A stretch of 64,000 nt of DNA from Streptomyces formicae (GTDB lineage: Bacteria > Actinomycetota > Actinomycetes > Streptomycetales > Streptomycetaceae). Position 1 is the first letter of the stretch. The number at the start of each line of letters is the position of its first letter. The notes under the pieces were generated by a model, which saw only the letters and a program-made list of their open reading frames with translations, ran no database searches and was not told the origin of the DNA. Below are positions 48,708 through 57,826 of this stretch, piece after piece. The stretch lies in assembly GCF_002556545.1 (NCBI RefSeq), contig NZ_CP022685.1, positions 2,976,001-3,040,000 of the forward strand. Direction: 5' to 3'. The translations under genes were made by a program, and so were the position numbers.

Positions 48708-49145
48708 CTACGCCGCCGCCCGCAGCTCCACCGCCGCGAGCGGAACAAAGCCCGGGCCCTCCCCCGCCGTGGACACGTCCTTGCCGCCGAGCCTGCGCAG
48801 CATGGCGAGCGCGATCCGCTCCCCCTGCGCCTTCGCGCGGTCCGCGTTCGGGCCCTGGTGCAGCCCGTCGACCGTGGCGTGCCACAGCTGCGTCCAGCGC
48901 CCGAAGTGCTCGGCGGTGAGCGGGCGCGCGGAGTGCAGCGCGGAGTGCGGGGCGAAGGCGTTGCGGCGGTATGCGGCGGTACGGAACAGCGCGCGCTCCC
49001 AGAAGTCGGTGATGCGCGGCAGATGGACGTCGAGGTCGGTCCCCGCGACCTCCGTGAAGAACGGGCCGATCAGCGGGTCGGCGAAAGCGGCCGTGTAGAA
49101 GCGGCGGAGCAGGACGTCGAGGTCGTCGCGCGTGGAGATGTCCAT
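48708..49145 (-). CDS. Group III truncated haemoglobin
   Basis: 145 aa. The 2-on-2 globin pattern of group III: LDVLLRRFYTAAFADPLIGPFFTEV (B/CD region with Phe-Tyr), DVHLPRITDFWERALF (E helix), and LTAEHFGRWTQLWHATVDGL (F helix with the proximal His). Group III proteins bind oxygen tightly and may bind other small ligands; the physiological role is uncertain. It lies 51 bp behind a small membrane protein gene on the same strand. Confidence 0.88.
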   Translation of the reverse strand: MDISTRDDLDVLLRRFYTAAFADPLIGPFFTEVAGTDLDVHLPRITDFWERALFRTAAYRRNAFAPHSALHSARPLTAEHFGRWTQLWHATVDGLHQGPNADRAKAQGERIALAMLRRLGGKDVSTAGEGPGFVPLAAVELRAAA

Positions 49146-49196
49146 GTCTCCACGCTCCGCCCCGCGCCCACCGCCTCCCAGGGCCGAAGGTCCCCG

Positions 49197-49781
49197 TCAG
49201 TGCAGGTCGGACGCCTCGAAGACGGCCCGCGCCGCGGCCCCGTCGACGCGGGCCGTCAGGCGCCGCAGCTCGACGCAGCCGGTCCTGAGCAGCCCGGCCT
49301 CCCGCGCGGCGCGGGCGCCGGTGTCCAGGCGGTGCAGGAGCAGCGGGTTGTCGACGAGCACCTGGGGGTCGATCTCGACGCGGTTACCGAGGGAGTCGCA
49401 CAGGACCAGGCGCGCGGCGACGCCCTGGCTGTGCCGCACGGCGGTGAGCAGCCCGGTGCAGACGTGCCTGCGCCGCCCGAGACCGCGCACGGCGAGCCAT
49501 CCCGGCCCCGCCGTCACGCGCACGGGGTGCAGCACCAGGTAGAGGAGCCCGGAGAGCCCGGCCCACAGGACGAACCTGAGCGGTCCGAGCGTGCCGTTGG
49601 CCCAGTCGACCAGGAGGACGAGGCCGAAGAGCACGAGCGCGCAGAAGCAGGCGTCCCGCACGTCGGCGGCCCAGCGCCGGTCGGCCGTGACCTCCCGTCC
49701 CGCATCGAGCACATCGCCGTACGCGCCGTACGCGAGGGCACCGCTTCCGCGTGCGCGCCGTGTGGTCCTGTTGTGTCCCAT
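49197..49781 (-). CDS. Membrane protein with PH-like domain, unknown function
   Basis: 194 aa from ATG 49781. A cytosolic Arg/Gly/Tyr-rich start is followed by two membrane helices (ACFCALVLFGLVLLVDW and GPLRFVLWAGLSGLLYLVLH), then a soluble beta-rich part: VTAGPGWLAVRGLGRRRHVCTGLLTAVRHSQGVAARLVLCDSLGNRVEIDPQVLVDN, which looks like a bacterial PH-type domain. No family name can be given with certainty. No clear ribosome binding site. Probably in one unit with the globin gene. Confidence 0.7.
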   Translation of the reverse strand: MGHNRTTRRARGSGALAYGAYGDVLDAGREVTADRRWAADVRDACFCALVLFGLVLLVDWANGTLGPLRFVLWAGLSGLLYLVLHPVRVTAGPGWLAVRGLGRRRHVCTGLLTAVRHSQGVAARLVLCDSLGNRVEIDPQVLVDNPLLLHRLDTGARAAREAGLLRTGCVELRRLTARVDGAAARAVFEASDLH

Positions 49782-49973
49782 GTGCGGCACCGTAGGACGG
49801 CCGGGGGGCGCCGTCACCGGCGTTGACGTGGTGCATACACCGAGCGCGCACTCCTTGACGGGCCGCTGACGACGACACTCGGCCGCAACACCCCTGTCGT
49901 AATCCCCGTCCATGGTTGATCGTTGGGCCGGATGCGTACCGAGACACCGACATCACGCAGGGGGACGACCAGC

Positions 49974-51230
49974 ATGACCATCAGCCGCAGGACACTGCTC
50001 GGGACGGGCGCGGCGCTCGGACTGCTCACCGCGTGCGGGTCCAACACCGGCCGCGACGGCGGAGGTTCGGGCGGCAGCGGCCCGAAGCTCTCGCAGTGGT
50101 ACCACCAGTACGGCGAACCGGGCGCCGAGCAGGCCGTCGAGCGGTACGCCGCCGCGTACAAGAAGGCGGACGTCAGCGTGCAGTGGCGGCCCGGCAACTA
50201 CGACGAGCAGACCGCCGCCGCCCTGCTCACCGACTCGGGCCCCGACGTCTTCGAAGTCAACGGCCCCACCCTCGACCAGATCCAGCGGGGCCAGGTCGTC
50301 GACCTCACCGACCTCTTCGAGGGGGTCAAGGACGACTTCAATCCGGTGGTCCTCGCCCCCAAGACGTACGACGGCAAGATCTGGGCGGTCCCGCAGGTCG
50401 TCGACATGCACCTGCTCTACTACCGCAAGAGCCTGCTCGCCGACGCGGGCGTCGAGCCGCCGAAGAGCCTGGACGAGCTGGTCGACGCGGCGAAGGCGCT
50501 CACCACGAAGAAGGTGAAGGGCCTCTTCCTCGGCAACGACGGCGGCGCGGGCGCGCTCGCCATCACCCCGCTGTACGCGGCGGGCCTGTCCTCCGTGACC
50601 GAGGACGGCAAGGTCGGCTTCGACGACCCGGCGGCCGCGAGGACGCTCGGCAAGCTGCGCCAGCTGTACGCCGACAAGTCGCTCCTGCTCGGCGCGCCCT
50701 CCGACTGGTCGGACCCCTCGGCGTTCACGCAGGGGCTGACCGCCATGCAGTGGTGCGGCCTGTGGGCGCTGCCCGCCGTGCGGAAGGCGCTCGGCGACGA
50801 CTTCGGCGTGCTCGCGCTCCCCGCGGACGGCGCGGACGGCAAGCCGTCGCTGCCCGTCGGCGCGTACGGGGCGGCGGTGAGCGCCCGGGGCGACCACCGC
50901 AAGGAGGCGAAGGACTTCGTGAAGTGGCTGTGGGTCGACGGCACCGAGTACCAGGAGGACTTCGCGCTCTCCTACGGCTTCCACATCCCGGCCAGGCTCT
51001 CCCTCGCGAAGAAGGCCGACAAGCTGAAGGAGGGCCCTGCGGCGGACGCCGTGCGCTACTCCACCGAGTACGGCTACGCGGAGCCCCTGCTGTGGACGCC
51101 CGCGAGCCGCACCGCCTACCAGGACGCGCTGAGCCGGATCATCAAGTCGGGCGCGAACCCGGAGAGCGAGCTGAAGTCGGTGGTGCGCAAGGTGCGGGCT
51201 GAGCTCGACCGCGTCAAGAAGAAGTCGTGA
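49974..51230 (+). CDS. Sugar ABC transporter solute-binding lipoprotein
   Basis: 418 aa. ATG 49974 with GGGGGA upstream. The N-terminus MTISRRTLLGTGAALGLLTAC has a Tat-like twin Arg and a lipobox with Cys21. The rest is a cluster-1 sugar-binding fold: YAAAYKKADVSVQWRPGNYDEQTAAALLTDSGPDVFEV, WAVPQVVDMHLLYYRKSLLADAGVEPPKSLDEL, and a Trp-rich ligand site near DWSDPSAFTQGLTAMQWCGLWALP. It captures a sugar or oligosaccharide for the two permeases that follow. Its stop overlaps the next start by four bases. Confidence 0.92.
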   Translation: MTISRRTLLGTGAALGLLTACGSNTGRDGGGSGGSGPKLSQWYHQYGEPGAEQAVERYAAAYKKADVSVQWRPGNYDEQTAAALLTDSGPDVFEVNGPTLDQIQRGQVVDLTDLFEGVKDDFNPVVLAPKTYDGKIWAVPQVVDMHLLYYRKSLLADAGVEPPKSLDELVDAAKALTTKKVKGLFLGNDGGAGALAITPLYAAGLSSVTEDGKVGFDDPAAARTLGKLRQLYADKSLLLGAPSDWSDPSAFTQGLTAMQWCGLWALPAVRKALGDDFGVLALPADGADGKPSLPVGAYGAAVSARGDHRKEAKDFVKWLWVDGTEYQEDFALSYGFHIPARLSLAKKADKLKEGPAADAVRYSTEYGYAEPLLWTPASRTAYQDALSRIIKSGANPESELKSVVRKVRAELDRVKKKS

Positions 51231-52153
51231 GGCGGATGTCGGGGAACAAGACGTGGGGCACCCAGAACCGCACGTTGTGGTTCTGGGTCTTCGTCGGCCC
51301 CTTCGCGCTCGGCCTGCTCGTCTTCACCTACGTGCCGCTGGCCTGGAGCGTCTACCTCAGCTTCTTCGACGCGCACAACACGGTCTCGCCGACCGACTTC
51401 ATCGGCTTCGACAACTACACCTCGATGCTGCGGAACGAGGCGTTCACCGACAGCCTCGTCACCTTCGCGGTCTTCTCGGCGTTCATCGTCCCAACGACCT
51501 TCGTGCTCTCGCTCGCGCTCGCCCTGATGGTGAACCGGATACGGCGCGCGCAGGCGTTCTTCCGCTCCGTCTTCTTCCTCCCGGCGGCGTGCAGCTACGT
51601 CGTGGCGGCGCTCATCTGGAAGCTGTCGATCTTCAACGGGGTGCGGTTCGGGCTCGCCAACACCGTCCTCGGCTGGTTCGGCGCCGACCAGACCGCGTGG
51701 CTCTCGACCACGGACCCGCCCTGGTACTGGCTGGTCATCGTCACCGTACGGCTCTGGCTCCAGGCGGGCTTCTACATGATCCTGTTCCTCGCGGGCCTGC
51801 AACGGATCTCGCCCACCCTCTACGAGGCGGCGGCGGTGGACGGCGCGCGGCCCGGCTGGCAGGTCCTGCGCCACATCACGCTCCCGCAACTGCGCGCGAC
51901 CTCGGTCGCCGTGACGCTGTTGCTCGTCATCAACGCCTTCCAGTCGTTCGACGAGTTCTACAACCTGCTCTCCAACTCGAGCGGCTACCCGCCCTACGCC
52001 CGCCCGCCGCTGGTCTACCTCTACTACACGGCGCTGGGCCGGGAACAGAACCTCGGACTCGGAAGCGCGGGCGCGGTGCTCCTCGCCCTGATCATCGCGG
52101 TGGTGACGGTCGGCCAGGCCCGCTGGTTCGGCCTCGGCAGGAAGGAGGACTGA
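51227..52153 (+). CDS. Sugar ABC transporter permease 1
   Basis: 308 aa from GTG 51227, which overlaps the preceding stop (GTGA); ATG 51236 is an alternative. Six membrane helices, MalF-type: WFWVFVGPFALGLLVFTYVPLAWSVYLSFFD at the N-terminus, EAA loop YEAAAVDGARPGWQVLRHITLPQL. It forms the pore with the second permease. No ATPase gene is in the cluster; in Streptomyces, such importers commonly share the MsiK ATPase encoded elsewhere. Confidence 0.94.
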   Translation: MRRMSGNKTWGTQNRTLWFWVFVGPFALGLLVFTYVPLAWSVYLSFFDAHNTVSPTDFIGFDNYTSMLRNEAFTDSLVTFAVFSAFIVPTTFVLSLALALMVNRIRRAQAFFRSVFFLPAACSYVVAALIWKLSIFNGVRFGLANTVLGWFGADQTAWLSTTDPPWYWLVIVTVRLWLQAGFYMILFLAGLQRISPTLYEAAAVDGARPGWQVLRHITLPQLRATSVAVTLLLVINAFQSFDEFYNLLSNSSGYPPYARPPLVYLYYTALGREQNLGLGSAGAVLLALIIAVVTVGQARWFGLGRKED

Positions 52154-52158
52154 CAAGC

Positions 52159-52995
52159 ATGGACGACGCCCTGGTCCGGGTGGGCCGCGCGCTGCGAGTC
52201 GTACTGCTCATCGCCCTCGCGCTGCTCTTCCTGGTCCCCTTCTACCTCCTCGTACGCAACGGTCTCGCGTCCGAGGAGGACATCACCTCCCCCGACTGGA
52301 CCTTCTTCCCTTCCACCCTGCACTGGTCGAACCTGTCGGAGCTCTTCGACGACCCGACGGTCCCGATGGCCCGCTCCCTGCTCAACTCCTCACTGATCGC
52401 GGTCGCGACGACCCTCGGCACGCTGGTCCTCGCCTCCCTCGCGGGCTACGGCCTGGCCCGCATCCCCTACCGCTACGCGAACCAGGTCTTCTACGCGATC
52501 CTCGGCACGATGATGGTCCCCGCGGCCGTCACCTTCGTCCCGAGCTTCGTCCTCGTCTCGTCGCTGGGCTGGGTCTCCACGCTCCGCGGCCTGATCGTCC
52601 CCACCCTCTTCTCGGCCTTCGCGTGCTTCGTCTTCCGCCAGTACTTCCTGGGCTTCCCCAGGGAGTTGGAGGACGCGGCACGGGTGGACGGGCTCGGCTA
52701 CTGGCGCACGTACTGGCGCGTGGTCGTGCCCAACTCCCGCCCGGTCTTCGCGGCCGTCGGCACCATCGTCTTCATCGGCGCCTGGAACTCCTTCCTGTGG
52801 CCCCTGGTCATCGGCCAGGACCGCCAGGCCTGGACGGTCCAGGTCGCCCTGGCCACGCTCAACACGTCCCAGGTCATCCGCCTGCACGTGCTGTTCGTGG
52901 CCGCCGCGGTGTCGATCGTGCCGCTGCTCGTGGTGTTCCTGTTCTTCCAGCGGTGGATCGTGGCGGGGGTGGAGAGGTCGGGGATCGACGACTGA
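52159..52995 (+). CDS. Sugar ABC transporter permease 2
   Basis: 278 aa, MalG-type. ATG 52159, five bases after the preceding stop, with AGGAGG at good spacing. Six helices; EAA loop ELEDAARVDGLGYWRTYWRVVVPNSRPVFAAV. C-terminal helix then basic end GVERSGIDD. Together with the first permease and the binding protein it forms an importer lacking its own ATPase gene. Convergent with the glycoside hydrolase gene, 26 bp away. Confidence 0.94.
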   Translation: MDDALVRVGRALRVVLLIALALLFLVPFYLLVRNGLASEEDITSPDWTFFPSTLHWSNLSELFDDPTVPMARSLLNSSLIAVATTLGTLVLASLAGYGLARIPYRYANQVFYAILGTMMVPAAVTFVPSFVLVSSLGWVSTLRGLIVPTLFSAFACFVFRQYFLGFPRELEDAARVDGLGYWRTYWRVVVPNSRPVFAAVGTIVFIGAWNSFLWPLVIGQDRQAWTVQVALATLNTSQVIRLHVLFVAAAVSIVPLLVVFLFFQRWIVAGVERSGIDD

Positions 52996-53020
52996 GGCGG
53001 GCGGGGCCGGGGTGGGCGTG

Positions 53021-54985
53021 TCACACCCCGCCCACCGCCGTCAGCAGGGCCAACGGCGCCGCGGCCGAGCGCGATTCGAGTACGCACGAGTGCGGATACG
53101 GCACCGGGACCGGATACGCCCCCTTGTCGTAGCCCGCGAGGACCTCCGGCAGGCGGCCGCCGCCCGTGGACGCGGCGTCGAGCAGGCCGCGGGCCACCGC
53201 GCGGGCCTCGTCGTGCAGGCCGTAGCGTGCGAGGCCGAGCGCGATCAGCGCGTTGTCGTGCGGCCACACCGAGCCCCGGTGGTAGGAGAGCGGGTGGAAC
53301 GCGGGCTGTCCGGCCGCGAGCGTCCGTACGCCCCAGCCGGAGAAGAAGTCGCGCTCCAGGAGGCGGCGGCCCACCGCCTCCCCGTACTCCTTGTCCAGCA
53401 GCCCGGACCAGAGCAGGTGCCCTGCGTCCGATGCGAGCGCGTCGAGCCGGCGGCCCTCGCCGTCGAGCGCGAGCGCGGGGAAGCCCCGCTCCGGCATCCA
53501 GAAGTCCCGCTGGAAGCGGTCCCGCAGGTCGGCGGCGGTCCGCGCGAGCAGCTCCGCGTATACCGTGTCGTCCCAGACGGTCCGCGCGAGCCACGCGGTG
53601 CGCCGCAGGGCGTCGTACGCGTACCCCTGGGCGCCTGCCGCCATGACGGGGCCCGTCGCCCTCTCCCCGTCGGCGGAGCAGATCGCGCCGGGCGAGTCCT
53701 TCCAGTTCTGGTTGGCGAGGCCGCCCTGGTCCGCGCGGTAGACGAGGTAGCCGCGCGAGGTGAGCCCGCCGTGGTCGAGCATCCAGCCGACGGCGGCCCT
53801 GGCGTGCGCCTGGAGGCGGTGGGCGGTGGCGCGGTCCCCGGTCTGTTCGGTGTACGCGCCGAGCAGGACGAGGAAGAGCGGCGTCGCGTCGACCGAGCCG
53901 TAGTAGCGCCCGAACGGCACCTGCCCGAAGTGCGCGAGCTCGCCGTGGCGCACCTCGTGCACGATCTTGCCGGTCTCGGCGACCCCGCCCTCGGCGTCCT
54001 CGGTCGCCTGGGTGGCGGCGAGCGCGGGCAGCGTCGCGGCGGCCAGGCGGGGCAGATAGGGCAGCGCGAAGAGCGAGGTCAGCAGGGCGTCGCGGCCCAG
54101 GAGGGTGAGGAACCACGGGACTCCGGCGCCCGGCACCCGCAGCTCCTCGCCGTCCGGGCCCTGCGCGGGGACCTGGAGCACCGCGAGGTCCGCGAGGCCC
54201 CGCGCGCAGGCCGCCGCCAGCTCCGGCCAGGTGGCGGGCAGCGCCACCCCCGACGCGTACTCCGCCTGGATCTCGGCGAGTTGGCGCACGGCCTGCTCGG
54301 GCGAGCCCGTCGCACGCGGCCCCGGAGCGCCGTGCGGATACGCGGCGGCACGCAGTGCCACCTCAGCGGATCCGTGCGCGTCGAGCTCCAGGTTCCATAC
54401 GAGGCGCCGCGCGCCGGTGCCGGTCTCCTCGATGCCGTCCGGGGCGGGCTCCGCGGTCACCGTCGTGCGCGAGCACCACTCGCCGCGCCGGTAGGTGAAC
54501 TCGACGCCCTCGCCGCCCTCCAGCGGCAGCCGGGACCTGACGGCGCCCGGCTTGGTGTAGGTGCGGTGGTCGGCGCGGAGCTCGAACTGGTCGGTGAAGT
54601 CGGCGTCCACGGTCAGCGCGAGCCCGACCCGGGTCGGCACCGGGCGGTTGCTCCGCACCCGCAGGGACTCCGTGAACACTCCGTCGGCGACGGCCTGTTC
54701 GCGGAAGAGCGTGTAGGCGGGCGGCTCCTGGCGGCCGCCGCGCGGCACCAGGACGCAGCGCGCCGGGTCGGCCGCCGCGGCCGACGTCTCCACGGGCGCG
54801 AGGATCTCGGGCACCGCCCCTTCGACGGTGAGCTGCCAGCGGCTCAGGTGCCGCGCGTCCCGTACGAACAGGCCGTCGGGGCCCGCCGCCGTGCCGCGCA
54901 CCGCGCCGACCCCGCTGATGTCACCGCCCGTGCCGACGGCCGCGAAGGTCCGCCCCCGCACGAGCAGCCGGTGCCGATCGCTCAT
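53021..54985 (-). CDS. Amylo-alpha-1,6-glucosidase-like / glycogen-debranching N-terminal domain protein
   Basis: 654 aa from ATG 54985, which overlaps the stop of the gene upstream (ATGA). The first 220 residues are a beta-sandwich of the glycogen debranching N-terminal type (GTAAGPDGLFVRDARHLSRWQLTVEG, YRRGEWCSRTTVTAEP). The rest is an (alpha/alpha)6 barrel with GVPWFLTLLGRDALLTSLFALPYLP, GKIVHEVRHGELAHFGQVPFGRYYGSVDATPLFLVLL, and HPLSYHRGSVWPHDNALIALGLARYG, the last containing catalytic-type acidic residues. It probably trims alpha-glucosides brought in by the ABC importer. Substrate unproven. Confidence 0.88.
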   Translation of the reverse strand: MSDRHRLLVRGRTFAAVGTGGDISGVGAVRGTAAGPDGLFVRDARHLSRWQLTVEGAVPEILAPVETSAAAADPARCVLVPRGGRQEPPAYTLFREQAVADGVFTESLRVRSNRPVPTRVGLALTVDADFTDQFELRADHRTYTKPGAVRSRLPLEGGEGVEFTYRRGEWCSRTTVTAEPAPDGIEETGTGARRLVWNLELDAHGSAEVALRAAAYPHGAPGPRATGSPEQAVRQLAEIQAEYASGVALPATWPELAAACARGLADLAVLQVPAQGPDGEELRVPGAGVPWFLTLLGRDALLTSLFALPYLPRLAAATLPALAATQATEDAEGGVAETGKIVHEVRHGELAHFGQVPFGRYYGSVDATPLFLVLLGAYTEQTGDRATAHRLQAHARAAVGWMLDHGGLTSRGYLVYRADQGGLANQNWKDSPGAICSADGERATGPVMAAGAQGYAYDALRRTAWLARTVWDDTVYAELLARTAADLRDRFQRDFWMPERGFPALALDGEGRRLDALASDAGHLLWSGLLDKEYGEAVGRRLLERDFFSGWGVRTLAAGQPAFHPLSYHRGSVWPHDNALIALGLARYGLHDEARAVARGLLDAASTGGGRLPEVLAGYDKGAYPVPVPYPHSCVLESRSAAAPLALLTAVGGV

Positions 54986-56436
54986 GACCACACCTCTTCT
55001 CCCAAGAGCCCGCCCCGCCCGCTCCGGCTGTCGTCGAGCAGCAGGTCGAGGGCCAGCGCCGCGGTCCAGCCGAAGCCGCGCGCGCCGCTCCCCCGTGCGG
55101 TGTACGGATCGACGTACTCGGCGAACCCGGAGGTGACCGCCGCTTCGAGCAGCGCGTCGCGCAGCCCGTCCGCGCGCGGGTGGTCGCCGTGCAGCCGCAG
55201 CCCCTTCTCCAGGAGCCAGTTGGTGTTGAACCAGGCGGGTCCGCGCCAGTACCGCCGGGGGTCGAAGGCGGGGCCCGTCAGGTCGTAGCTCGGCACGAGC
55301 CGCGCCGGGCCTTCGAGTCCGAAGTGCGGGCCGCACGCGGTGCGCACCAGGGTGGCGGTGATGTCACGGTCGAGTCCGGGAAGGACCAGCGGGATGAGCC
55401 CGGTGACGCCGCGCTCGGGGACGAGTTCGCCGTCCCGCCCGGGGGCGCACAGGTCGCGGCAGAGGAAGAGGCCGCGCCGGGGGTCCCAGAGGCGGTCCAC
55501 CAGGGTCTTGGTCAGCGCGTCGGCGCGTTCCCGCCGCTCGGCCGCCGACTCGGCAAGCGCGGCCGACTCGGCCGAGTCGCCCGACTCCGCGTCATCGGCG
55601 GCCAGTTCGCGCTCGATCAGGGCGAGCGCGCACTCCGAGACGATCAGCAGCGCGTTGAACGCGGGATCCTCGACCGCGAAGGCGCCGGGCCCCTCGGCGT
55701 CCGCGTACCGCCGGTCCCGATAGACCTCGGCGAGCCGCACGTACCTGCCGTAGTCCAGGTCCGTCGGCCGGTCCTCGGGCGCCCCGTGGTCCAGGTCGGC
55801 CCTGCGGTAGGCGGCCGGGTCCGCGGGCTCGACCCGGCTCAACGGGCCGTCCCAGCACGGGCTGTTGTCCATGCCCTGCTCCCAGGGGTGCACCACGGCG
55901 GCGAGCCCGGCGCCGCCCGCGTCCCTGGCGCACAGCAGATAGCGGTGCCAGGCGGCGAGCCTCGGCCGCAGGCGGGCCAGGAACGAACGGGCTCTGGACA
56001 GGCCGGGGTCGGCGCGGTGCACCAGCCAGGCGGCGAGCGCGTGCGCGGGCGGCTGGACGATGCCCGAGGTCTGGACCCCGGCGGGCGCGCCCGCCGCGCG
56101 GCCCGCGGTCGTGGAGCGCCAGAAGTCGGGGCTCGGGAAGTAGGCGTCGAGCGGCACGGCGTCGTTGAACACGATGTGCGGGACGCGGCCGTCGCCCCAC
56201 TGGGCGCGCAGCAGCGTCTCCAGCTCCAACTGGGCGCGCAGCGGGGAGAGGTGGCGCAGGCCGATGGCGATGAACGCCGAGTCCCAGGACCACTGGTGGG
56301 GGTACAGCTCACGGGACGGCACGGTGGACGCCCCCGTCCAGTTGGCCCACAGCACCTGGGCGCCCAGCTCCCGCAGCACCCGTCCCGGCGCGGCGGCGCG
56401 GTGCCCGTCCTGCCGGGTGGTCGCACTGCGGTCCAC
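54982..56436 (-). CDS. GH63-like glycoside hydrolase (mannosylglycerate hydrolase MGH1 type)
   Basis: 484 aa. GTG 56436 has AGGAGG seven bases upstream. (Alpha/alpha)6 barrel with YPHQWSWDSAFIAIGLRHLSP near residue 45, PWEQGMDNSPCWDGPL, and RGPAWFNTNWLLEKGLRLHGD, all resembling the GH63/MGH1 family that hydrolyses glucosyl- or mannosylglycerate and related sugars. A Glu/Ala-rich insertion (AADDAESGDSAESAALAESAAERRERAD) lies in the middle. It is the first gene of the two-gene hydrolase operon and is divergent from the ROK regulator gene. Confidence 0.82.
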   Translation of the reverse strand: MDRSATTRQDGHRAAAPGRVLRELGAQVLWANWTGASTVPSRELYPHQWSWDSAFIAIGLRHLSPLRAQLELETLLRAQWGDGRVPHIVFNDAVPLDAYFPSPDFWRSTTAGRAAGAPAGVQTSGIVQPPAHALAAWLVHRADPGLSRARSFLARLRPRLAAWHRYLLCARDAGGAGLAAVVHPWEQGMDNSPCWDGPLSRVEPADPAAYRRADLDHGAPEDRPTDLDYGRYVRLAEVYRDRRYADAEGPGAFAVEDPAFNALLIVSECALALIERELAADDAESGDSAESAALAESAAERRERADALTKTLVDRLWDPRRGLFLCRDLCAPGRDGELVPERGVTGLIPLVLPGLDRDITATLVRTACGPHFGLEGPARLVPSYDLTGPAFDPRRYWRGPAWFNTNWLLEKGLRLHGDHPRADGLRDALLEAAVTSGFAEYVDPYTARGSGARGFGWTAALALDLLLDDSRSGRGGLLGEEVWS

Positions 56437-56484
56437 GCGACGCCTCCTCGGGATGTTCGACGCCCTGTCAGTTAGGCACTCTCT

Positions 56485-56532
56485 ACCCTAGGGTTACGTC
56501 CAGTTGGCGCGCAAAACCCCGTGTATTACGGG
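56485..56532. promoter_or_regulatory. Palindromes in the hydrolase / ROK divergent region
   Basis: ACCCTAGGGT (56485-56494) is a perfect 10-bp palindrome, and CCCGT-GTATT-ACGGG (56518-56532) a perfect 5-5-5 dyad. Both lie in the 121-bp gap between the divergent hydrolase operon and ROK gene and could be ROK-regulator operators. No experimental support. Confidence 0.45.
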
Positions 56533-56557
56533 AACTTGGGGAGCACAAGGAGGGCAC

Positions 56558-57826
56558 ATGGGCACGGGAGGGCGCACGGACGCCGAAGGCCCGGGGCGGA
56601 CACGGGCGCACCCCGGTGCGCGGGTCGCCCTGCGGGCCGAGGGCGCCGGGGACCTCCTCCACCTGGTGCGCAGCGGCCGCGCCACCACGCGCGGCGCCCT
56701 CCAGCAGGTCACCGGGCTCTCCAGGGCCACCGTCGGACAGCGCCTGGACCGGCTCTTCCGCGCCGGGTGGCTGCGGGAGGGCGCGGGTGGTCCCGCCGGG
56801 TCACCGCTGGGCGGCAGGCCCGCGCTGCGCCTGGAGTTCGACGACGCGCATGCCGTGGTGCTGGCGGCCGCCCTGGAGACCCGGCACGCCCGCGTGGCCC
56901 TGCTCTCCCTGGGCGGTGCGGTCCTCGCCGAGCACACGGGCCCGCTGGCCGTCGAGGAAGGACCCGACGCGGTCCTCGGCGAGCTGGGCGCCCGCTTCGC
57001 CGAGCTGCTGCGCGGGACGGGACATCCGGCCGCTTCGGTGTGCGGGATCGGGCTCGCCGTGCCGGGCCCCGTGGACACCGCGTCGGGGCGCGTCGTGCAG
57101 CCGCCGATCATGCCGGGCTGGGACGGCTACGACATAAGGGGCCGGCTGCGCCGCGCGTTCACCGGGCGCACGGGCGCGCCCGCCGACCTGCCGGTCCTCG
57201 TCGACAACGACGCCAACCTCATGGCGTACGGCGAACAGCGCGCCCACTACCCGCACTGCCCGTCGTTCGCCCTGGTCAAGGTCTCCACGGGGATCGGCTC
57301 CGGCGTCGTCGTCGGCGGCGAGGTCTACCGGGGCGTGGACGGGGGCGCGGGCGACATCGGCCACATCCGGGTGCCGGGGGGCGCGGAAGCGCTGTGCAGG
57401 TGCGGCTCGTACGGCTGTCTCGCGGCCGTGGCCAGCGGCGGCGCGGTGGCCCGCAGGCTGACCGGGGCGGGCGTGCCCGCGGCGTCGGGGTCGGACGTGC
57501 GGGAGCTCCTGGAGGCGGGGCACCCCACCGCGGTGGGGTTCGCGCGGGAGGCCGGGCGGCAGGTCGGCGAGGTCCTCGCGACCGTGGTGACGCTCCTGAA
57601 CCCGGGCGTTCTGATGATCGCCGGAGATCTGGCCGGAACTCCCTTCCTGACCGGCGTGCGCGAGCTGCTCTACCAGCGGGCGCTGCCCCGCTCCACGGCC
57701 CATCTGGACGTGGTCACCTCGCGCCTCGGCGAGCACGCGGCCCTCGTCGGCGCGGGAACGCTCGTGGTCGAGCACCTCTACGCCCCCGAGCGGGTGGAGG
57801 AGCGGCTCCTCGCGCTGGGTGTGTAG
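56558..57826 (+). CDS. ROK-family transcriptional regulator
   Basis: 422 aa. ATG 56558 follows AAGGAGGG. N-terminal winged helix (HLVRSGRATTRGALQQVTGLSRATVGQRLDRLFRAGWLREG), then the ROK sugar-kinase fold: GIGLAVPGPVDTASGRVVQPP, VLVDNDANLMAYGEQ, and the zinc motif LCRCGSYGCLAAVASGG with Cys-x-Cys and a third Cys. ALVKVSTGIGSGVVVGGEVYRGVDGGAGDIGHI contains the sugar-binding Glu position altered (GDIGH). It likely controls the divergent hydrolase operon and possibly the importer. Confidence 0.93.
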   Translation: MGTGGRTDAEGPGRTRAHPGARVALRAEGAGDLLHLVRSGRATTRGALQQVTGLSRATVGQRLDRLFRAGWLREGAGGPAGSPLGGRPALRLEFDDAHAVVLAAALETRHARVALLSLGGAVLAEHTGPLAVEEGPDAVLGELGARFAELLRGTGHPAASVCGIGLAVPGPVDTASGRVVQPPIMPGWDGYDIRGRLRRAFTGRTGAPADLPVLVDNDANLMAYGEQRAHYPHCPSFALVKVSTGIGSGVVVGGEVYRGVDGGAGDIGHIRVPGGAEALCRCGSYGCLAAVASGGAVARRLTGAGVPAASGSDVRELLEAGHPTAVGFAREAGRQVGEVLATVVTLLNPGVLMIAGDLAGTPFLTGVRELLYQRALPRSTAHLDVVTSRLGEHAALVGAGTLVVEHLYAPERVEERLLALGV

